Assembly (NCBI GenBank): GCA_007750655.1
Contig: CP036290.1
Location: 3,968,001-4,032,000 of the forward strand
From: Rohdeia mirabilis
GTDB lineage: Bacteria > Planctomycetota > UBA1135 > GCA-002686595
Direction: 5' to 3'
DNA: 64,000 nt
Positions 46,142 to 55,683 of this stretch are shown here, one piece after another. The notes below the pieces were generated by a model. That model was given only the letters and a program-made list of their open reading frames with translations. It was not told where the DNA came from and ran no database searches. Each line of letters starts with the position of its first letter. The first letter of the stretch is position 1. The position numbers and the translations under genes were made by a program.

Positions 46142-48271
46142 TCAGTTGACGGCTTCCTCGGTCTCTTCCTCCGGGGCGCCGGCAGCTTGCTTGATCGACA
46201 GCTTGATCTTGCCGCGGTCGTCGACGTTGATGACCACGACCTCGACCTCGTCACCGACGTTGACCACGTCCGTGACCTTGTCGACGTAGCCGTCGGCCAG
46301 CTCCGAGATGTGGCACATGCCCTCGGTGCCGGGGAGGATCTCGATGAAGGCTCCGAAGTCCTTCACGCCGCGCACGGTGCCGGTGTAGCGGCCGCCGATC
46401 TCGGGCGCCTCGCACATGCCCTGCACGTGACGGAACGCCATCGCGAGCTTCTTGCGGTCGATGCCGGCGATCGTCACGCGACCTTCCTCGGTCACGGCGA
46501 CGCGCACGCCGTAGTCGGCCTCGATGCCCTTGATGTTGCGGCCGCCCGGACCGATCAGGAAGCCGATGCGCTCCTGCGGGATGTTGAGCGACTCCATCTT
46601 CGGCGCCCAGAGGCTGACCTCCGGGTTCGGACGCGGCACGACCTCGAGCATCTTCTTGAGGATGTGGATGCGGCCTTCGCGCGCCTGGTCGAGCGCGGCC
46701 ACCAGGAGGTCGCGCGTGACGCCCTTGATCTTGATGTCCATCTGCAGGGCGGTCAGACCCAGACCGGAACCGGACACCTTGAAGTCCATGTCGCCGCTGT
46801 GGTCCTCGGAACCGAGGATGTCGGAGAGGATCGCGGTGCGATCGCCCTCCTGCACCAGACCCATCGCGATACCGGCGATCGGCTGGGAGACCGGAACACC
46901 GGCGAGCATCAGCGAGAGGCAGCCGCCACACACGCTCGCCATCGACGACGAGCCGTTCGACTCGGTGATGTCCGAGACGATGCGCATCGTGTAGGGGAAG
47001 GCTTCCTTGCTGGGCAGAACGGGCTGGAGCGAACGCTCGGCCAGCATGCCGTGTCCGATCTCGCGGCGACCCGGGCCCATGAAGCGGCGGGTCTCACCGA
47101 CCGAGTACGGCGGGAAGTTGTAGTGCAGGTAGAAGTTCTTGCGGTACTCCTCGTCGATGCCGTCGATGATCTGCTCGTCGTCGCGCGTGCCGAGCGTCGT
47201 CGAGACGATCGCCTGGGTCTCACCGCGCGTGAACAGCACCGATCCGTGCTGACGCGGGATGAAGTTCGGGATGATCGTGATCTCGCGGATGTCGGTGTGC
47301 GAGCGACCGTCGACGCGGCGACCTTCGAGGATCGTCTCGCGCTCCATGCGGCTGGTCAGCTCGCTGAAGAGTTCCTTGATCTCCTTGGTCTTCGACTTCG
47401 CGACGGCCGCGTCCTCGATTCCGGCGGTGAGGGCCGCGACGCAGGCCTTCTTGACCTCGCCCACGGCGGCGTAGCGCTCGAACTTGCCTTCGGTGAACTG
47501 GGCGGCGCGGACCTGGTCGGCGTAGGCGTCGACCTTCTCCTTCAGCTCGGTGTCGACCGCCGGAGCGACGAACGCGAACTTCTCCTTGCCGGCCTTGCTG
47601 CGCAGCTCGTCGACGAGCTCGCAGATCTGCTTGATCGTGTCGTGCGCCAGCTCCAGCGCGTCGATCATGTCGGCCTCGGGGAGCTGGTTGGCGGAGGCTT
47701 CGACCATCGCGATCGCGTCGGCGTGACCGGCGACCACCAGGTCGAGGTCGGACTCGAGGCGGACCTTCGACGCGTCGGGGAACGCGACCTGCTCGCCGTC
47801 GAACATGCCGATGCGCGTCGCGCCCATCGCGCGGTTGAACGGGATCGGGCTGATGTGGATCGCCGCGAAGGCCGCGATCATCGCGAGGGTGTCGCCGGCG
47901 TTGACGCCGTCGTAGCTGATGACCTGCGTGAAGACCTGGCACTCCTGACGGAAGCCGTCGGGGAACATGGGCCGGATCGAGCGGTCGATCAGGCGCATGG
48001 TCAGGGTCTCCTTCGTGGTCGGGCGGGCTTCACGCTTGAAGAAGCCACCGGGGATCTTGCCCGCCGCCTCGGTCTTCTCGCGGTAGTCGACCGTGAGGGG
48101 GAAAAAGTCGATGTCATCGCGGGCGGGGCCCGTGTTGACGTTGGCGAGCACGATCGTCTCGCCGATGGTCGCCATGACCGAACCGGCCGATTGCTTGGCA
48201 ACGAGGCCGGTCTCCAGGATCACCGTCTTGCCGGCGATCTCGCGCTGAACGCGCACATGTCCTTTCGTCAT
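46142..48271 (-). CDS. pnp: Polyribonucleotide nucleotidyltransferase (PNPase)
   Basis: The 709-residue phosphorolytic exoribonuclease has the full family order. The first RNase PH core reads [61 protein letters not shown]. An all-helical linker follows. The second RNase PH core reads [69 protein letters not shown] and [16 protein letters not shown]. The C-terminal KH domain is [20 protein letters not shown] and the S1 domain [36 protein letters not shown]. It degrades RNA 3' to 5' with phosphate. It lies downstream of rpsO, the classical pairing, with a terminator-like hairpin between. Confidence 0.97.
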   Translation of the reverse strand: MTKGHVRVQREIAGKTVILETGLVAKQSAGSVMATIGETIVLANVNTGPARDDIDFFPLTVDYREKTEAAGKIPGGFFKREARPTTKETLTMRLIDRSIRPMFPDGFRQECQVFTQVISYDGVNAGDTLAMIAAFAAIHISPIPFNRAMGATRIGMFDGEQVAFPDASKVRLESDLDLVVAGHADAIAMVEASANQLPEADMIDALELAHDTIKQICELVDELRSKAGKEKFAFVAPAVDTELKEKVDAYADQVRAAQFTEGKFERYAAVGEVKKACVAALTAGIEDAAVAKSKTKEIKELFSELTSRMERETILEGRRVDGRSHTDIREITIIPNFIPRQHGSVLFTRGETQAIVSTTLGTRDDEQIIDGIDEEYRKNFYLHYNFPPYSVGETRRFMGPGRREIGHGMLAERSLQPVLPSKEAFPYTMRIVSDITESNGSSSMASVCGGCLSLMLAGVPVSQPIAGIAMGLVQEGDRTAILSDILGSEDHSGDMDFKVSGSGLGLTALQMDIKIKGVTRDLLVAALDQAREGRIHILKKMLEVVPRPNPEVSLWAPKMESLNIPQERIGFLIGPGGRNIKGIEADYGVRVAVTEEGRVTIAGIDRKKLAMAFRHVQGMCEAPEIGGRYTGTVRGVKDFGAFIEILPGTEGMCHISELADGYVDKVTDVVNVGDEVEVVVINVDDRGKIKLSIKQAAGAPEEETEEAVN

Positions 48272-48456
48272 CTGTCTTCTCTTTCCGTCTTCTCTTGGTT
48301 GTGGCTCCCGTCGGGGGCGCCGTCGTCGTACTTCGTCGTGCGAAGGTGATTCGTTCGAGCGCGCGCGGTGTCGCGGCGCGCGGTCGTGTTCGCCGGGTCG
48401 TGAGCGTCGGGGTCGGACGCTCGAGTGGGTCCGCGGCCCACGGACGAGCCCGGTCG

Positions 48457-48490
48457 TCGAGGCCCGTGATCGAGGCCCGTGATCGAGGCA
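48457..48490. repeat. 13-nt direct repeat in the rpsO-pnp intergenic region
   Basis: TCGAGGCCCGTGA occurs at 48457-48469 and 48470-48482, and TCGAGGCA begins a third partial copy at 48483. Confidence 0.65.
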
Positions 48491-48508
48491 CCGCGGTGGT
48501 CAAAGCAC

Positions 48509-48544
48509 CGCGCCCGCACGACCGGATCGGTGCGTGCGGGCGCG
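48509..48544 (-). terminator. Hairpin between rpsO and pnp
   Basis: CGCGCCCGCACG (48509-48520) pairs perfectly with CGTGCGGGCGCG (48533-48544), a 12-bp stem with a 12-base loop starting 10 bases after the rpsO stop. It could terminate part of the rpsO transcripts or be an RNase III-type processing site that controls pnp, as known for this operon in enterobacteria. Confidence 0.65.
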
Positions 48545-48554
48545 GGTGTCGTCG

Positions 48555-48824
48555 TCAGCGGCGCAGGCCGAGACTCTGGATGAGGTCGCGGTAGCGCTCC
48601 GGGCTCTTGCGGCGCAGGTAGCGCAGCAGCTTGGAACGTTGACCGACCATCATCAGGAGACCGCGACGGCTCGTGAAGTCCTTGCGGTGCACCTTGAGGT
48701 GCTCGGTGAGGCTCTTGATGTTGGCCGTGAGGAGCGCGACCTGGACCTCGGGGGATCCGGTGTCGCCTTCCTTGGTGGCGTACTGCGCGACGACTTCGCG
48801 CTTGGTTTCGGCGGTGATCGCCAT
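48555..48824 (-). CDS. rpsO: 30S ribosomal protein S15
   Basis: The 89-residue protein is the standard S15. It has a [29 protein letters not shown] start, the RNA-binding loop [40 protein letters not shown] and a short basic tail. It binds the central domain of 16S rRNA early in 30S assembly. The ATG at 48822-48824 gives the exact family length. A TAGACT hexamer at 49017-49022 (minus strand) could be the -10, leaving a leader of about 185 nt that contains a stable stem-loop at 48919-48947, a candidate site for S15 autoregulation. Confidence 0.97.
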   Translation of the reverse strand: MAITAETKREVVAQYATKEGDTGSPEVQVALLTANIKSLTEHLKVHRKDFTSRRGLLMMVGQRSKLLRYLRRKSPERYRDLIQSLGLRR

Positions 48825-49285
48825 GACTGCTTCCTCGTATCGAGGGACTCGGTGTGGACCTCGGCCCGTGCCACCCCGTCCGTGGGGCGCGCGCGGTGCG
48901 GCCGAGTGCGTACGACCGGCGCCACCCCTGCAGCAGGGATGTGGGGCCAGAGCACGCGGGTTCGACCCGATCGCCAGCGTTCCCGTGCGGGTCCGGATCG
49001 GCGTTCGAGCGCGAACAGTCTAGTGCCGCCCCACCCGCACGGCCAGCACGGATCCACCGCGGTCGCCCCCAGCGGGGTCCGGGACAGGGACGGAGCGGGT
49101 CCCGCGCCACGGCGTCAGGCGGCCCGGCTCGATCGGCGTCAGGCGGCGGACGTGGCTCGGCGCCGGGGCTCGGGGGTGCCCCGTGGAGCCTCTCGGCCTC
49201 AGGATCGGGAGGCGATCAGGCCCCGGGACGGATGCCCCGGGACGGATGCCCCGGGACTCAGCTTCCGGGACACAGCTTCCGGGAC
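48825..49285. other. Intergenic region and probable rpsO leader
   Basis: This 461-base gap holds no credible gene. From right to left on the minus strand it contains the five-copy repeat at 49221-49289, a possible rpsO -10 (TAGACT, 49017-49022) and the leader stem-loop at 48919-48947. The frames here are shadows with poor codon bias. Confidence 0.5.
48919..48947 (-). promoter_or_regulatory. Stem-loop in the rpsO leader, candidate S15 autoregulatory site
   Basis: On the minus strand GGCCCCACATCCCTG, a CTG loop and CAGGGGTGGCGCC form an interrupted stem (CCCTG/CAGGG, then CCAC/GTGG and GGC/GCC). It lies about 95 bases upstream of the rpsO start codon. S15 represses its own synthesis through leader RNA structures in several phyla, but their shapes differ, so the link is inference. 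Confidence 0.35.
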
Positions 49286-49289
49286 TCAG
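49221..49289. repeat. Five-copy degenerate 14-nt tandem repeat at the end of a lipoprotein gene
   Basis: CCCCGGGACGGATG occurs twice (49221-49234, 49235-49248). It is followed by CCCCGGGACTCAG (49249-49261), CTTCCGGGACACAG (49262-49275) and CTTCCGGGACTCAG (49276-49289). The last copy overlaps the stop codon of the gene ending at 49286. Confidence 0.7.
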
Positions 49290-49975
49290 TCCCGAGGAGC
49301 CCGCCGGGCGTCCCGCGCGGGCAGCAGGGCCAGAAGCTCGCGGGCGAGCTCGCCGGCAACGCGCTCGACCAGCACGTCCCGGGTCGCGCGCTTCGAGGCG
49401 GCGGCTCCGAGTTCCACCACGCGACCGATGCGGTAGCCCCACAGCGGCTCTTCGATGCGGTTCGGGTCCACCAGTCGCGCCTCGAGGCGCGCGCCGACCC
49501 GTCCGTCGCTCTCGAGTGCCCCTTCGTCCCAGTACAGGAGTCGGACTTCGAGCATGGCGTCCGCGGACAGAGCGGCGCCGGCCTCGGCGATGCCGACCAG
49601 CCCGCTCTCCTGGGCCTCGGTGCTCAGTTCGGACAGGCGCGTGTCGGCCCATTCGAGGTCGAGCGGCGAGTACAGGCGATCCGCCAGACCCTCGTAGAGC
49701 GCGGTGCGCAGGCTGGCCAGGGGCGCCGCGAAGGCCGCGCTCTGGTCGCTGACCGGCACCACGAACACGTCCGCCGGCTGGAGCAGCTCGAGCGCGCCGG
49801 GACTCCCGTCCTCGTTCGCCGCGGCGACCAGGGGTTGGTCGAAGACCGCGTCGACGCGCGAGCCGTCGTCCGTGGAACGGCAGCCGAACGCGATCGCGGC
49901 CACGAGGGCCACCGCGGTCATGCGTGCCGGAACGCCGCCGGAGCGAAGAAGTCGAAGGTGAGAGCGAAGGCCCAT
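49286..49975 (-). CDS. Predicted lipoprotein of unknown function
   Basis: This 229-residue protein has a lipoprotein signal (MTAVALVAAIAFGCRST, lipobox cysteine near residue 32). The mature part has PADVFVVPVSDQSAAFAAPLASLRTALYEGLADRLYSPLDLEW, a central AGAALSADAMLEVRLLYWDEGALE, and a helical tail KRATRDVLVERVAGELARELLALLP. The layout (a lipoprotein that combines a short alpha/beta domain with a variable-activity strand pair) recalls penicillin-binding-protein activators or GNA1162-type lipoproteins, but there is no specific motif to prove that. The ATG at 49973-49975 precedes the signal; an internal ATG (MTAVAL) could also start it. It is followed by the five-copy repeat and rpsO on the same strand. 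Confidence 0.72.
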   Translation of the reverse strand: MGLRSHLRLLRSGGVPARMTAVALVAAIAFGCRSTDDGSRVDAVFDQPLVAAANEDGSPGALELLQPADVFVVPVSDQSAAFAAPLASLRTALYEGLADRLYSPLDLEWADTRLSELSTEAQESGLVGIAEAGAALSADAMLEVRLLYWDEGALESDGRVGARLEARLVDPNRIEEPLWGYRIGRVVELGAAASKRATRDVLVERVAGELARELLALLPARDARRAPRD

Positions 49976-50080
49976 GGCTGGAGTGGGGTCGCCCGGGGCG
50001 AGCGGCGCCGGGACGGGGACGACCTTAGCAAGCCGTCGCCCGGAACGCGTGATTCGGCTGACCTGTGGGCCCAGCCGACC

Positions 50081-53000
50081 TCACGGAATCGACAGCACGA
50101 GCGGCGGGCTCGTCGCGGACAGCGCCGGCTCGGTCTCGAGGTCGGTGAAGTACAGGCCCAGGGGATCGAAGCCGATCCAGGCGAAGGCGCGGCCGGTGGC
50201 GGTCAGGGCGCCGCTGGCCAGGGACGCGGCACCCGCGTCGGCGGGGTCCGGCACGCTGAAGACCACGTCGCCGTCGCCGTCCGGCACGTCGGGGCGGTAG
50301 TGGGTCCAGCCGCGGCCGGCCGAGTCCTCGAGGCGTAGGGCGTAGAGGCCGCTGCCCAGGGTCCCGCCGATCGCGCCGTCGAGGAGCGAGTTCTCGAGCT
50401 CGACGGTGAAGGCGCCCGAGCCGACGTCGCTGCCCGGAGCGGGGCTGTTCACGGTCGGAACGCCCGAGGCGGTCAGCGTGCCGCCCGCGAGGAGCAGCTC
50501 GGTCAGGCTCGCGCGCACGCCGACGATCGCGCCGTTCGTGTCCTCGGCCTCCACGGCGACCGACAGGCGGTCGGAGGCCGAGAACGACTCGTCGAGTTGG
50601 CTCGAGAGGCTGCCGATCAATGCGCCGCGCAGGTTCCAGGTCCCGCCGCCGGCGTCGTAGCTGACGCCCAGTCCGGCGGGCACCGCGGGAGCGCTGCCGC
50701 CGATGTCGGCTTCGACCCAGACGCGCACCTCACCGGCGAGGAGCGGATCGTCCACGAGCGCGCCGAGGTCGATGCCGGTCGCCGCCGTGGCGTCGAACAC
50801 GAGCGGGCCGAAGTCGATCGCGCCCGACGCGGGCGGTTGGCTCGGGTCGGCGAGCAATTGGGAGATCGCGAGCGGCACCGTCTGCGTGCCCGCCTCCGCG
50901 ACCGGGCCGACGGGGAACGCGACGTCGAACGTGGAGAGGAAGATCGTCGGCACGAAACTCGACTCGGCGATGTCGAACACGCCGTTGAAGGCCGCGACCG
51001 AACCCGAGCGACCGGCGCGCACGTCCTGCGGACCGAACGGGCAGGTCGCGACGGTGTCGCCGAACGGTGAAACGGTGCAGACCGAGCCCGTGAACGGCTG
51101 GGCGAGTCCGGCGCCGCGACGTCCGTCCGAGTAGGCGAGATCGCCGAGCACGAGCGACGACTGCACCGTCGCGCCCGAGCCGGTCAGCGAACCGCGCAGC
51201 TCGGCGGTGCTCCCGCCGCTGGGCACGAGCGGCACGCTCAGGCGCGCGGAACCGAAGCGGTGCAGCGAGACCATGTCGTAGCCGGCGAGCGCCACGGTCA
51301 CGATCGTGCCTTCGTCGGTCGAGACGTGGCTGGTGATGGTCGCGCCGCCCTCGCTGTTGCTGAAGGCGCTGTCGACGAACGTCGGCGTCCCTCCACCGGC
51401 GGGCACCGCGTGACCGAAGACGATCGCGCCGGCGAGCGGCTCGAGCGTCAGCGCGTCGAACACCTCGACCTGGATCGGGTCACCCGCTCCGGCCGGTGCG
51501 AGCGCCGTGTCGCCGACGTAGCCGCGCAGACTCAGCGTGCCCGCGACCGCGACGGACGACGCGTTCCCGGCCGCGTCGAAGGCCACGAGCGAGTACGGCA
51601 GCGGATCGTTCAGGGCCGGGATCACGCCGATGTCGATCGGCTCGCTGGCGAAGCGCGTCCCGTTCGAGAAGGCCCGCGCACCGACCGCGCTCGAACCGAG
51701 CGTCGTCGTCACTTCGAGGCCGGAGAGCGCCTCGCTGGCCACGCCTTCGAAGACCACGTCGCCCGCGTCGTGCACGTAGGTGTCGACGTCCACGGACCGG
51801 TCGAGCAGCAGGATCTCCGGCGCCACGGTGTCGAGTCGCGCGGGCTGGTTGCCGGCGAGCATCGCGTTCGAGTCGAAGATCACGGCCGTCGTGGTGATCG
51901 GGCCCGCCGTGAAGGTGGCGGCGATCGTCACGTTGCCGTCGCCGAAGCGCGCCATGAGCGGCGCCACCGACGTCGTCAGATCGAGTCCGTCGCGCAGGAC
52001 CTGCGCCGTGGCGATCGGCCCCGGATCGGTGAACTCGAACGCGCGTCGCAGAGCCAACAGTTCGCCGGGTGCGTTCGGGTTCGGTCCGGTGAAGTACAGG
52101 TCGAGCCGGTCGCCGTCCTCGGCGGTATCCACGTCCACCTCGATGACCAGCTCGTTGCCGCTGCCCGGCGTCAGGTTCGCGATGCCGATCGCGTCGTCGG
52201 GCGAGGAGACCAGACGGATGTCGCTCGGCGCGAGCACGCTCGCCGTGCGGTAGGAGATCGTCGTCTCGGGCAGAGCGTTCGCGTCGTCGTCCGCGATCTC
52301 GAAACCGGTGGGCGAGAGCGTCAGGTCCACGTCGACCTCGCGCCCGAGCGGCAACGCCACGCCGGCGGCGTCGGTGGCACGCCAGCGCCAGACGCGCGGA
52401 ATGGGCTGGCTCACGCCGAAGATCGCCTGCCCCTGGGCCGCATTGGCGGGCGGATCGGCGACGGGATCGGCGGCGTCGACCTGCACGACCCACGAGTCGT
52501 CGTCGACGGTGTCGAGGTCGATGTCGCGATCGAAGACCACGACGATCTCCCCCACCTCGCTCTGGTCGAACGCTCCGTCGGGCGGGAAGGTCGCGACCAC
52601 GCTCGGCTCGTCGATCTGCGCCGCGGCGACGGTGAAACTGGTCAGGACCGCACCGGGGTTCGTCGGCAGCGACTGGCCAGTCAGGTCGGTCACTTCGGCC
52701 GTGTCGAGCAGCACGACCTGGATCGCGGTCGACAGCGGCATCGGCGCGGTCGGCACCAGGACCACCATCCGGCCGTCGCCCACGAGCACGGTCTGGGTCT
52801 GCAGGGGCACGACCGTCCCCCCCACTTCGGCGGTGCGCAGCTGGAAGGCGCCGACCACGGTCGTGGGCGCGAGCGACTCCGAGAAGCGCAGCACCACGGG
52901 GCTGCGCGGGTCGATCCCACCGCCGGAGGGCAGCGACTGTTGGAGGGTCGGCGCCGTGGGCAGGATCCAGTTGCCGGCGGCGGGTCGAGCGGCGGCCGCG

Positions 53001-53203
53001 CCGAGGGCCCCCGAGGGCGCACCGGTGCCCGAACACCCCTCGACCGAGAACACGCAGGCCGCGCTGTCGCAGCTCGCGAGGGTCAGGGCGAGGCCCGCCA
53101 GGAGCCCGAGTCCGCGGACGGAACTCCACCGAGAGGCCGCGGAACGGCGGGAACCGGGGCGGCGGAGACCCTCTCGGGGCGAGCTGGACGTGCTGGAGCG
53201 CAT
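50081..53203 (-). CDS. Large lipoprotein with bacterial Ig-like (SbsA/Big_5-type) domains
   Basis: The 1040-residue product has an N-terminal lipoprotein signal (GLGLLAGLALTLASCDS, cysteine about residue 44). A beta-rich exported protein follows. The first domains carry the Ig-like pattern of Big_5 or SbsA modules: SLPSGGGIDPRSPVVLRFSESL...VVGAFQLR...AEVTDLTGQSL, and a second FPPDGAFDQSEVGEIVVVFDRDI. Later parts have ADDTAP-type phrases (RLDTVAPEILLLDRSVDVDTYV) and a carboxypeptidase-regulatory-like EVFDALTLEPLAGAIVFGH. It is most likely a surface or extracellular structural/adhesive protein. The ATG at 53201-53203 directly precedes the signal; the frame remains open upstream but that part is non-protein-like. 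It is 105 bases from the lipoprotein gene on the same strand. Confidence 0.78.
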   Translation of the reverse strand: MRSSTSSSPREGLRRPGSRRSAASRWSSVRGLGLLAGLALTLASCDSAACVFSVEGCSGTGAPSGALGAAAARPAAGNWILPTAPTLQQSLPSGGGIDPRSPVVLRFSESLAPTTVVGAFQLRTAEVGGTVVPLQTQTVLVGDGRMVVLVPTAPMPLSTAIQVVLLDTAEVTDLTGQSLPTNPGAVLTSFTVAAAQIDEPSVVATFPPDGAFDQSEVGEIVVVFDRDIDLDTVDDDSWVVQVDAADPVADPPANAAQGQAIFGVSQPIPRVWRWRATDAAGVALPLGREVDVDLTLSPTGFEIADDDANALPETTISYRTASVLAPSDIRLVSSPDDAIGIANLTPGSGNELVIEVDVDTAEDGDRLDLYFTGPNPNAPGELLALRRAFEFTDPGPIATAQVLRDGLDLTTSVAPLMARFGDGNVTIAATFTAGPITTTAVIFDSNAMLAGNQPARLDTVAPEILLLDRSVDVDTYVHDAGDVVFEGVASEALSGLEVTTTLGSSAVGARAFSNGTRFASEPIDIGVIPALNDPLPYSLVAFDAAGNASSVAVAGTLSLRGYVGDTALAPAGAGDPIQVEVFDALTLEPLAGAIVFGHAVPAGGGTPTFVDSAFSNSEGGATITSHVSTDEGTIVTVALAGYDMVSLHRFGSARLSVPLVPSGGSTAELRGSLTGSGATVQSSLVLGDLAYSDGRRGAGLAQPFTGSVCTVSPFGDTVATCPFGPQDVRAGRSGSVAAFNGVFDIAESSFVPTIFLSTFDVAFPVGPVAEAGTQTVPLAISQLLADPSQPPASGAIDFGPLVFDATAATGIDLGALVDDPLLAGEVRVWVEADIGGSAPAVPAGLGVSYDAGGGTWNLRGALIGSLSSQLDESFSASDRLSVAVEAEDTNGAIVGVRASLTELLLAGGTLTASGVPTVNSPAPGSDVGSGAFTVELENSLLDGAIGGTLGSGLYALRLEDSAGRGWTHYRPDVPDGDGDVVFSVPDPADAGAASLASGALTATGRAFAWIGFDPLGLYFTDLETEPALSATSPPLVLSIP

Positions 53204-53739
53204 GCGCGAATGGGCGTGTGGGAGCGGGAACGCGTGGGCGACCGTCGGGAGGCCGCCGCTGGATGGAGCGGCCCGACGGAGCACCGGGTCGGACCCTCCG
53301 ATCGACGCGGGGACGATCGGATCGGATCGAGTCGGAACGCGGACCGGATCGTGGGCCGGACCGCGGCACGGATCGCTCGGACCGCGGCGAGCGGGCCGGC
53401 GCGGGCGCTGGGACGATGGACGCGGGCCCATCTTCCGCCCCGGTGCAGGGCGGATGGTAGCCGCTGCGCGGCGCGCTTCTTGCCTCCGACCTGCTCCCCA
53501 CCCGGACCTGCAGCGGGACCGAATCGCCCCGCACCGCCGACCGAGCCCGATCCCCGTCCGATCCCCAGCCGCCTCGACCTCGGGCCCGAGTTCGAAAGAG
53601 CCCCCACCGCGGCCCGCTCGGCGCGCCGGCGAACCCACCGCTCCCCGCGCCGCCCGACCCCCCGCCGTCCGTCCCCGAGCTTCCCGTCCCAGCCCCAGTC
53701 CCGCGGGCCGCGCCGCCGCGACCGTAGGATGCCCGCCCC
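53204..53739. other. Intergenic region between divergent lipoprotein genes
   Basis: This 536-base gap separates the Ig-like and TPR lipoprotein genes. It is rich in short CGGATCG/CGGACCG phrases (53300-53400) but carries no gene I can support; long open frames through it are continuations of shadow frames. TAGGAT at 53725-53730 is a -10 candidate for the gene to the right. Confidence 0.5.
53725..53730 (+). promoter_or_regulatory. -10-like TAGGAT, leaderless-type position
   Basis: TAGGAT lies nine bases before the ATG at 53740 of the TPR lipoprotein gene. Confidence 0.45.
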
Positions 53740-55683
53740 ATGATTCGATTCCGCGACCGGCGACGCGCCACGGGCCCGTCGACCCTCCTCCTCCTGTGCG
53801 CGCTCGCGGCTCTGCCCGTGTCCTGCGGCTCGACCGCGAGGAGCACCGACGCGCCCGCCCCGCCGCCCCCGGCCGCGTCGGGCGCCGACACCCAGGAGGC
53901 CTCCGCCTCGCCCGCCGAGCGCGCCGAGTCCCACGCGGACGCGGCGCGCGCTCTGTTCGCGGAGGGCGATCCGAGCGCGGCGCTGGTCGAGGTGGACCGC
54001 GCCCTCGAAATCGCGCCGGGGCGCCAGGACCTGCTCCTCGCGCGCGCCGACGGTCTCGTGCTGCTCGGCGCCCAGTTCATCGCGCAACAGGCCAACGGCG
54101 TCTACGTGGTGTCGGCGTTCGAGGATGCGCTGCGCGCCTACGACGACTGCGAGCCGTCGCCGCGCGCGCTGCTCGGTCGCGCCCGCGCCGCCTACCAACT
54201 CGGTCGCGGTGTCGCAGCCTGGGAGGCTGCGTCGGCCGCGCGCGACCTCGCGAGCGAGTCGGGCGCGAAGCTGTGGACGCCGCTCGTCGGCGCGCCGGAC
54301 GACGAGGAGCAGGGCGCGCTCGAAGTGCTCGCCACCTCCGCCTACCTGGCCTACGCCGAACGCGCCGACGGCCGCGCGGGAGCCGACTCGGGCGCGCCGG
54401 ACTTCGACACCGCGTTCGAACTGGTGGCGCGCTTCGTGGGCGCGAACCGCGACCGCGCCGACGCCTGGAACACGCTCGCCAACCTGCACCTGTACCGCAG
54501 CGTCGAGACGAACGACGTGGCCGACACGCGCCGCGCGCTCGAAGCCGTCCGGACCGGACTCGAACACCTGCCCGAGGACGAGACGCTGCGTCCGCGTCTG
54601 ACCGAGCTGGCACAGCGCGTCGGTGGCCCCTCCGAAGTGGCGTCGGTCTCAGCCGCCTACGCCGATCGCTATCCCGACTCGCCCAGCGCGCGCTTCGAGG
54701 CGGCCAAGGCGCTGTTCGACCTGGGCCTGGCCGAGTTCCCCGGTCCCGACGCGGCTGCGGACGCGAGCGCGATCGGACGCGGCCGCTTCGAACGCGCCGA
54801 CCAGTGGTTCGCACGCGTCTCCGAGATCGAGGCCACCCTCGAGGAACCGGTCGGTTGGGACCAGGCGGCCATGGGTTGGCGCGCCGTCGCCCGCATCGCG
54901 CACGGCTGGGTCGACTACTACGCCGGTGACGCGGACGCGGCCGAACGCTGGTTCCTGTCCGCGAACGACGTGTTCGCGCGCGGCATCGAGTGGAGCATCG
55001 AGGGCCAACTGCAGTCGGGCATCCAGGGCCTCTTCCAACTCTCGACGGACGCGGTGGCGGGTGGCGACCTGGCCGAGGGCGCGCGCCTCGCCGACCTCGT
55101 GACCGAACTGGTCCCGACGGACGGGAACTTCGCGAACAACGCCGGCTTCCTGAATCGCGACCTGGCCGTCGCGATCGAGCTGGAAGGTCGCGAGCTGATG
55201 GCCGCCGGCGACGACGACGCCGCGCGCGAACGCTTCGCGCGGGCGCTCGAGATCATGGAGCGCAGCGCGGCCGCCTACGCCCGCGCGGCCGAGCTCCTGC
55301 CCGACGACGTGCGCGTCATCAACGACGCCGCGCTGGTCCACGTCTACTACCTGCACACCGAGCTCGACCGCGCCGAGGAGTTGCTCCTGCGCGCCGTCGA
55401 GCTAGGAGCGTCCCAGCTGGAGGCGGACGACCTCCCCGCGGACGAACGGCCGATCCTGACCGAGGCCTGGGGCGACGCCCACGAGAACCTCGGCGTGCTG
55501 TGGCTCGAACACGAGGGCGACGCCGACGTGGCGCGCACCTGGTTCGAGCGCGCGGTGGAGATCGGCCCCAATCCCCGTCCCATGATCACCCAGGTCTGGT
55601 TCGCGCGCCCCGAGTTCGGGGACGATGCGGCGACCGGTCCCACGGACCACACGATTCTCGACTGGGCCCGCCCCGGCGAGTGA
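53740..55683 (+). CDS. TPR-repeat lipoprotein
   Basis: The 647-residue protein starts with a lipoprotein signal (LLLLCALAALPVSCGST, cysteine about residue 29) and a disordered proline/alanine stretch. Helical repeats of the tetratricopeptide type follow: AESHADAARALFAEGDPSAALVEVDRALEIAPGRQDLLLARA, DAWNTLANLHLYRS, VARTWFERAVEIGPNPRP and others. TPR proteins are scaffolds for protein complexes; the lipid anchor would place this one at the periplasmic face of a membrane. Its stop overlaps or abuts the next gene, also a TPR protein with signal peptide, so the pair is probably co-expressed. TAGGAT nine bases upstream of the ATG suggests a leaderless transcript. Confidence 0.82.
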   Translation: MIRFRDRRRATGPSTLLLLCALAALPVSCGSTARSTDAPAPPPPAASGADTQEASASPAERAESHADAARALFAEGDPSAALVEVDRALEIAPGRQDLLLARADGLVLLGAQFIAQQANGVYVVSAFEDALRAYDDCEPSPRALLGRARAAYQLGRGVAAWEAASAARDLASESGAKLWTPLVGAPDDEEQGALEVLATSAYLAYAERADGRAGADSGAPDFDTAFELVARFVGANRDRADAWNTLANLHLYRSVETNDVADTRRALEAVRTGLEHLPEDETLRPRLTELAQRVGGPSEVASVSAAYADRYPDSPSARFEAAKALFDLGLAEFPGPDAAADASAIGRGRFERADQWFARVSEIEATLEEPVGWDQAAMGWRAVARIAHGWVDYYAGDADAAERWFLSANDVFARGIEWSIEGQLQSGIQGLFQLSTDAVAGGDLAEGARLADLVTELVPTDGNFANNAGFLNRDLAVAIELEGRELMAAGDDDAARERFARALEIMERSAAAYARAAELLPDDVRVINDAALVHVYYLHTELDRAEELLLRAVELGASQLEADDLPADERPILTEAWGDAHENLGVLWLEHEGDADVARTWFERAVEIGPNPRPMITQVWFARPEFGDDAATGPTDHTILDWARPGE

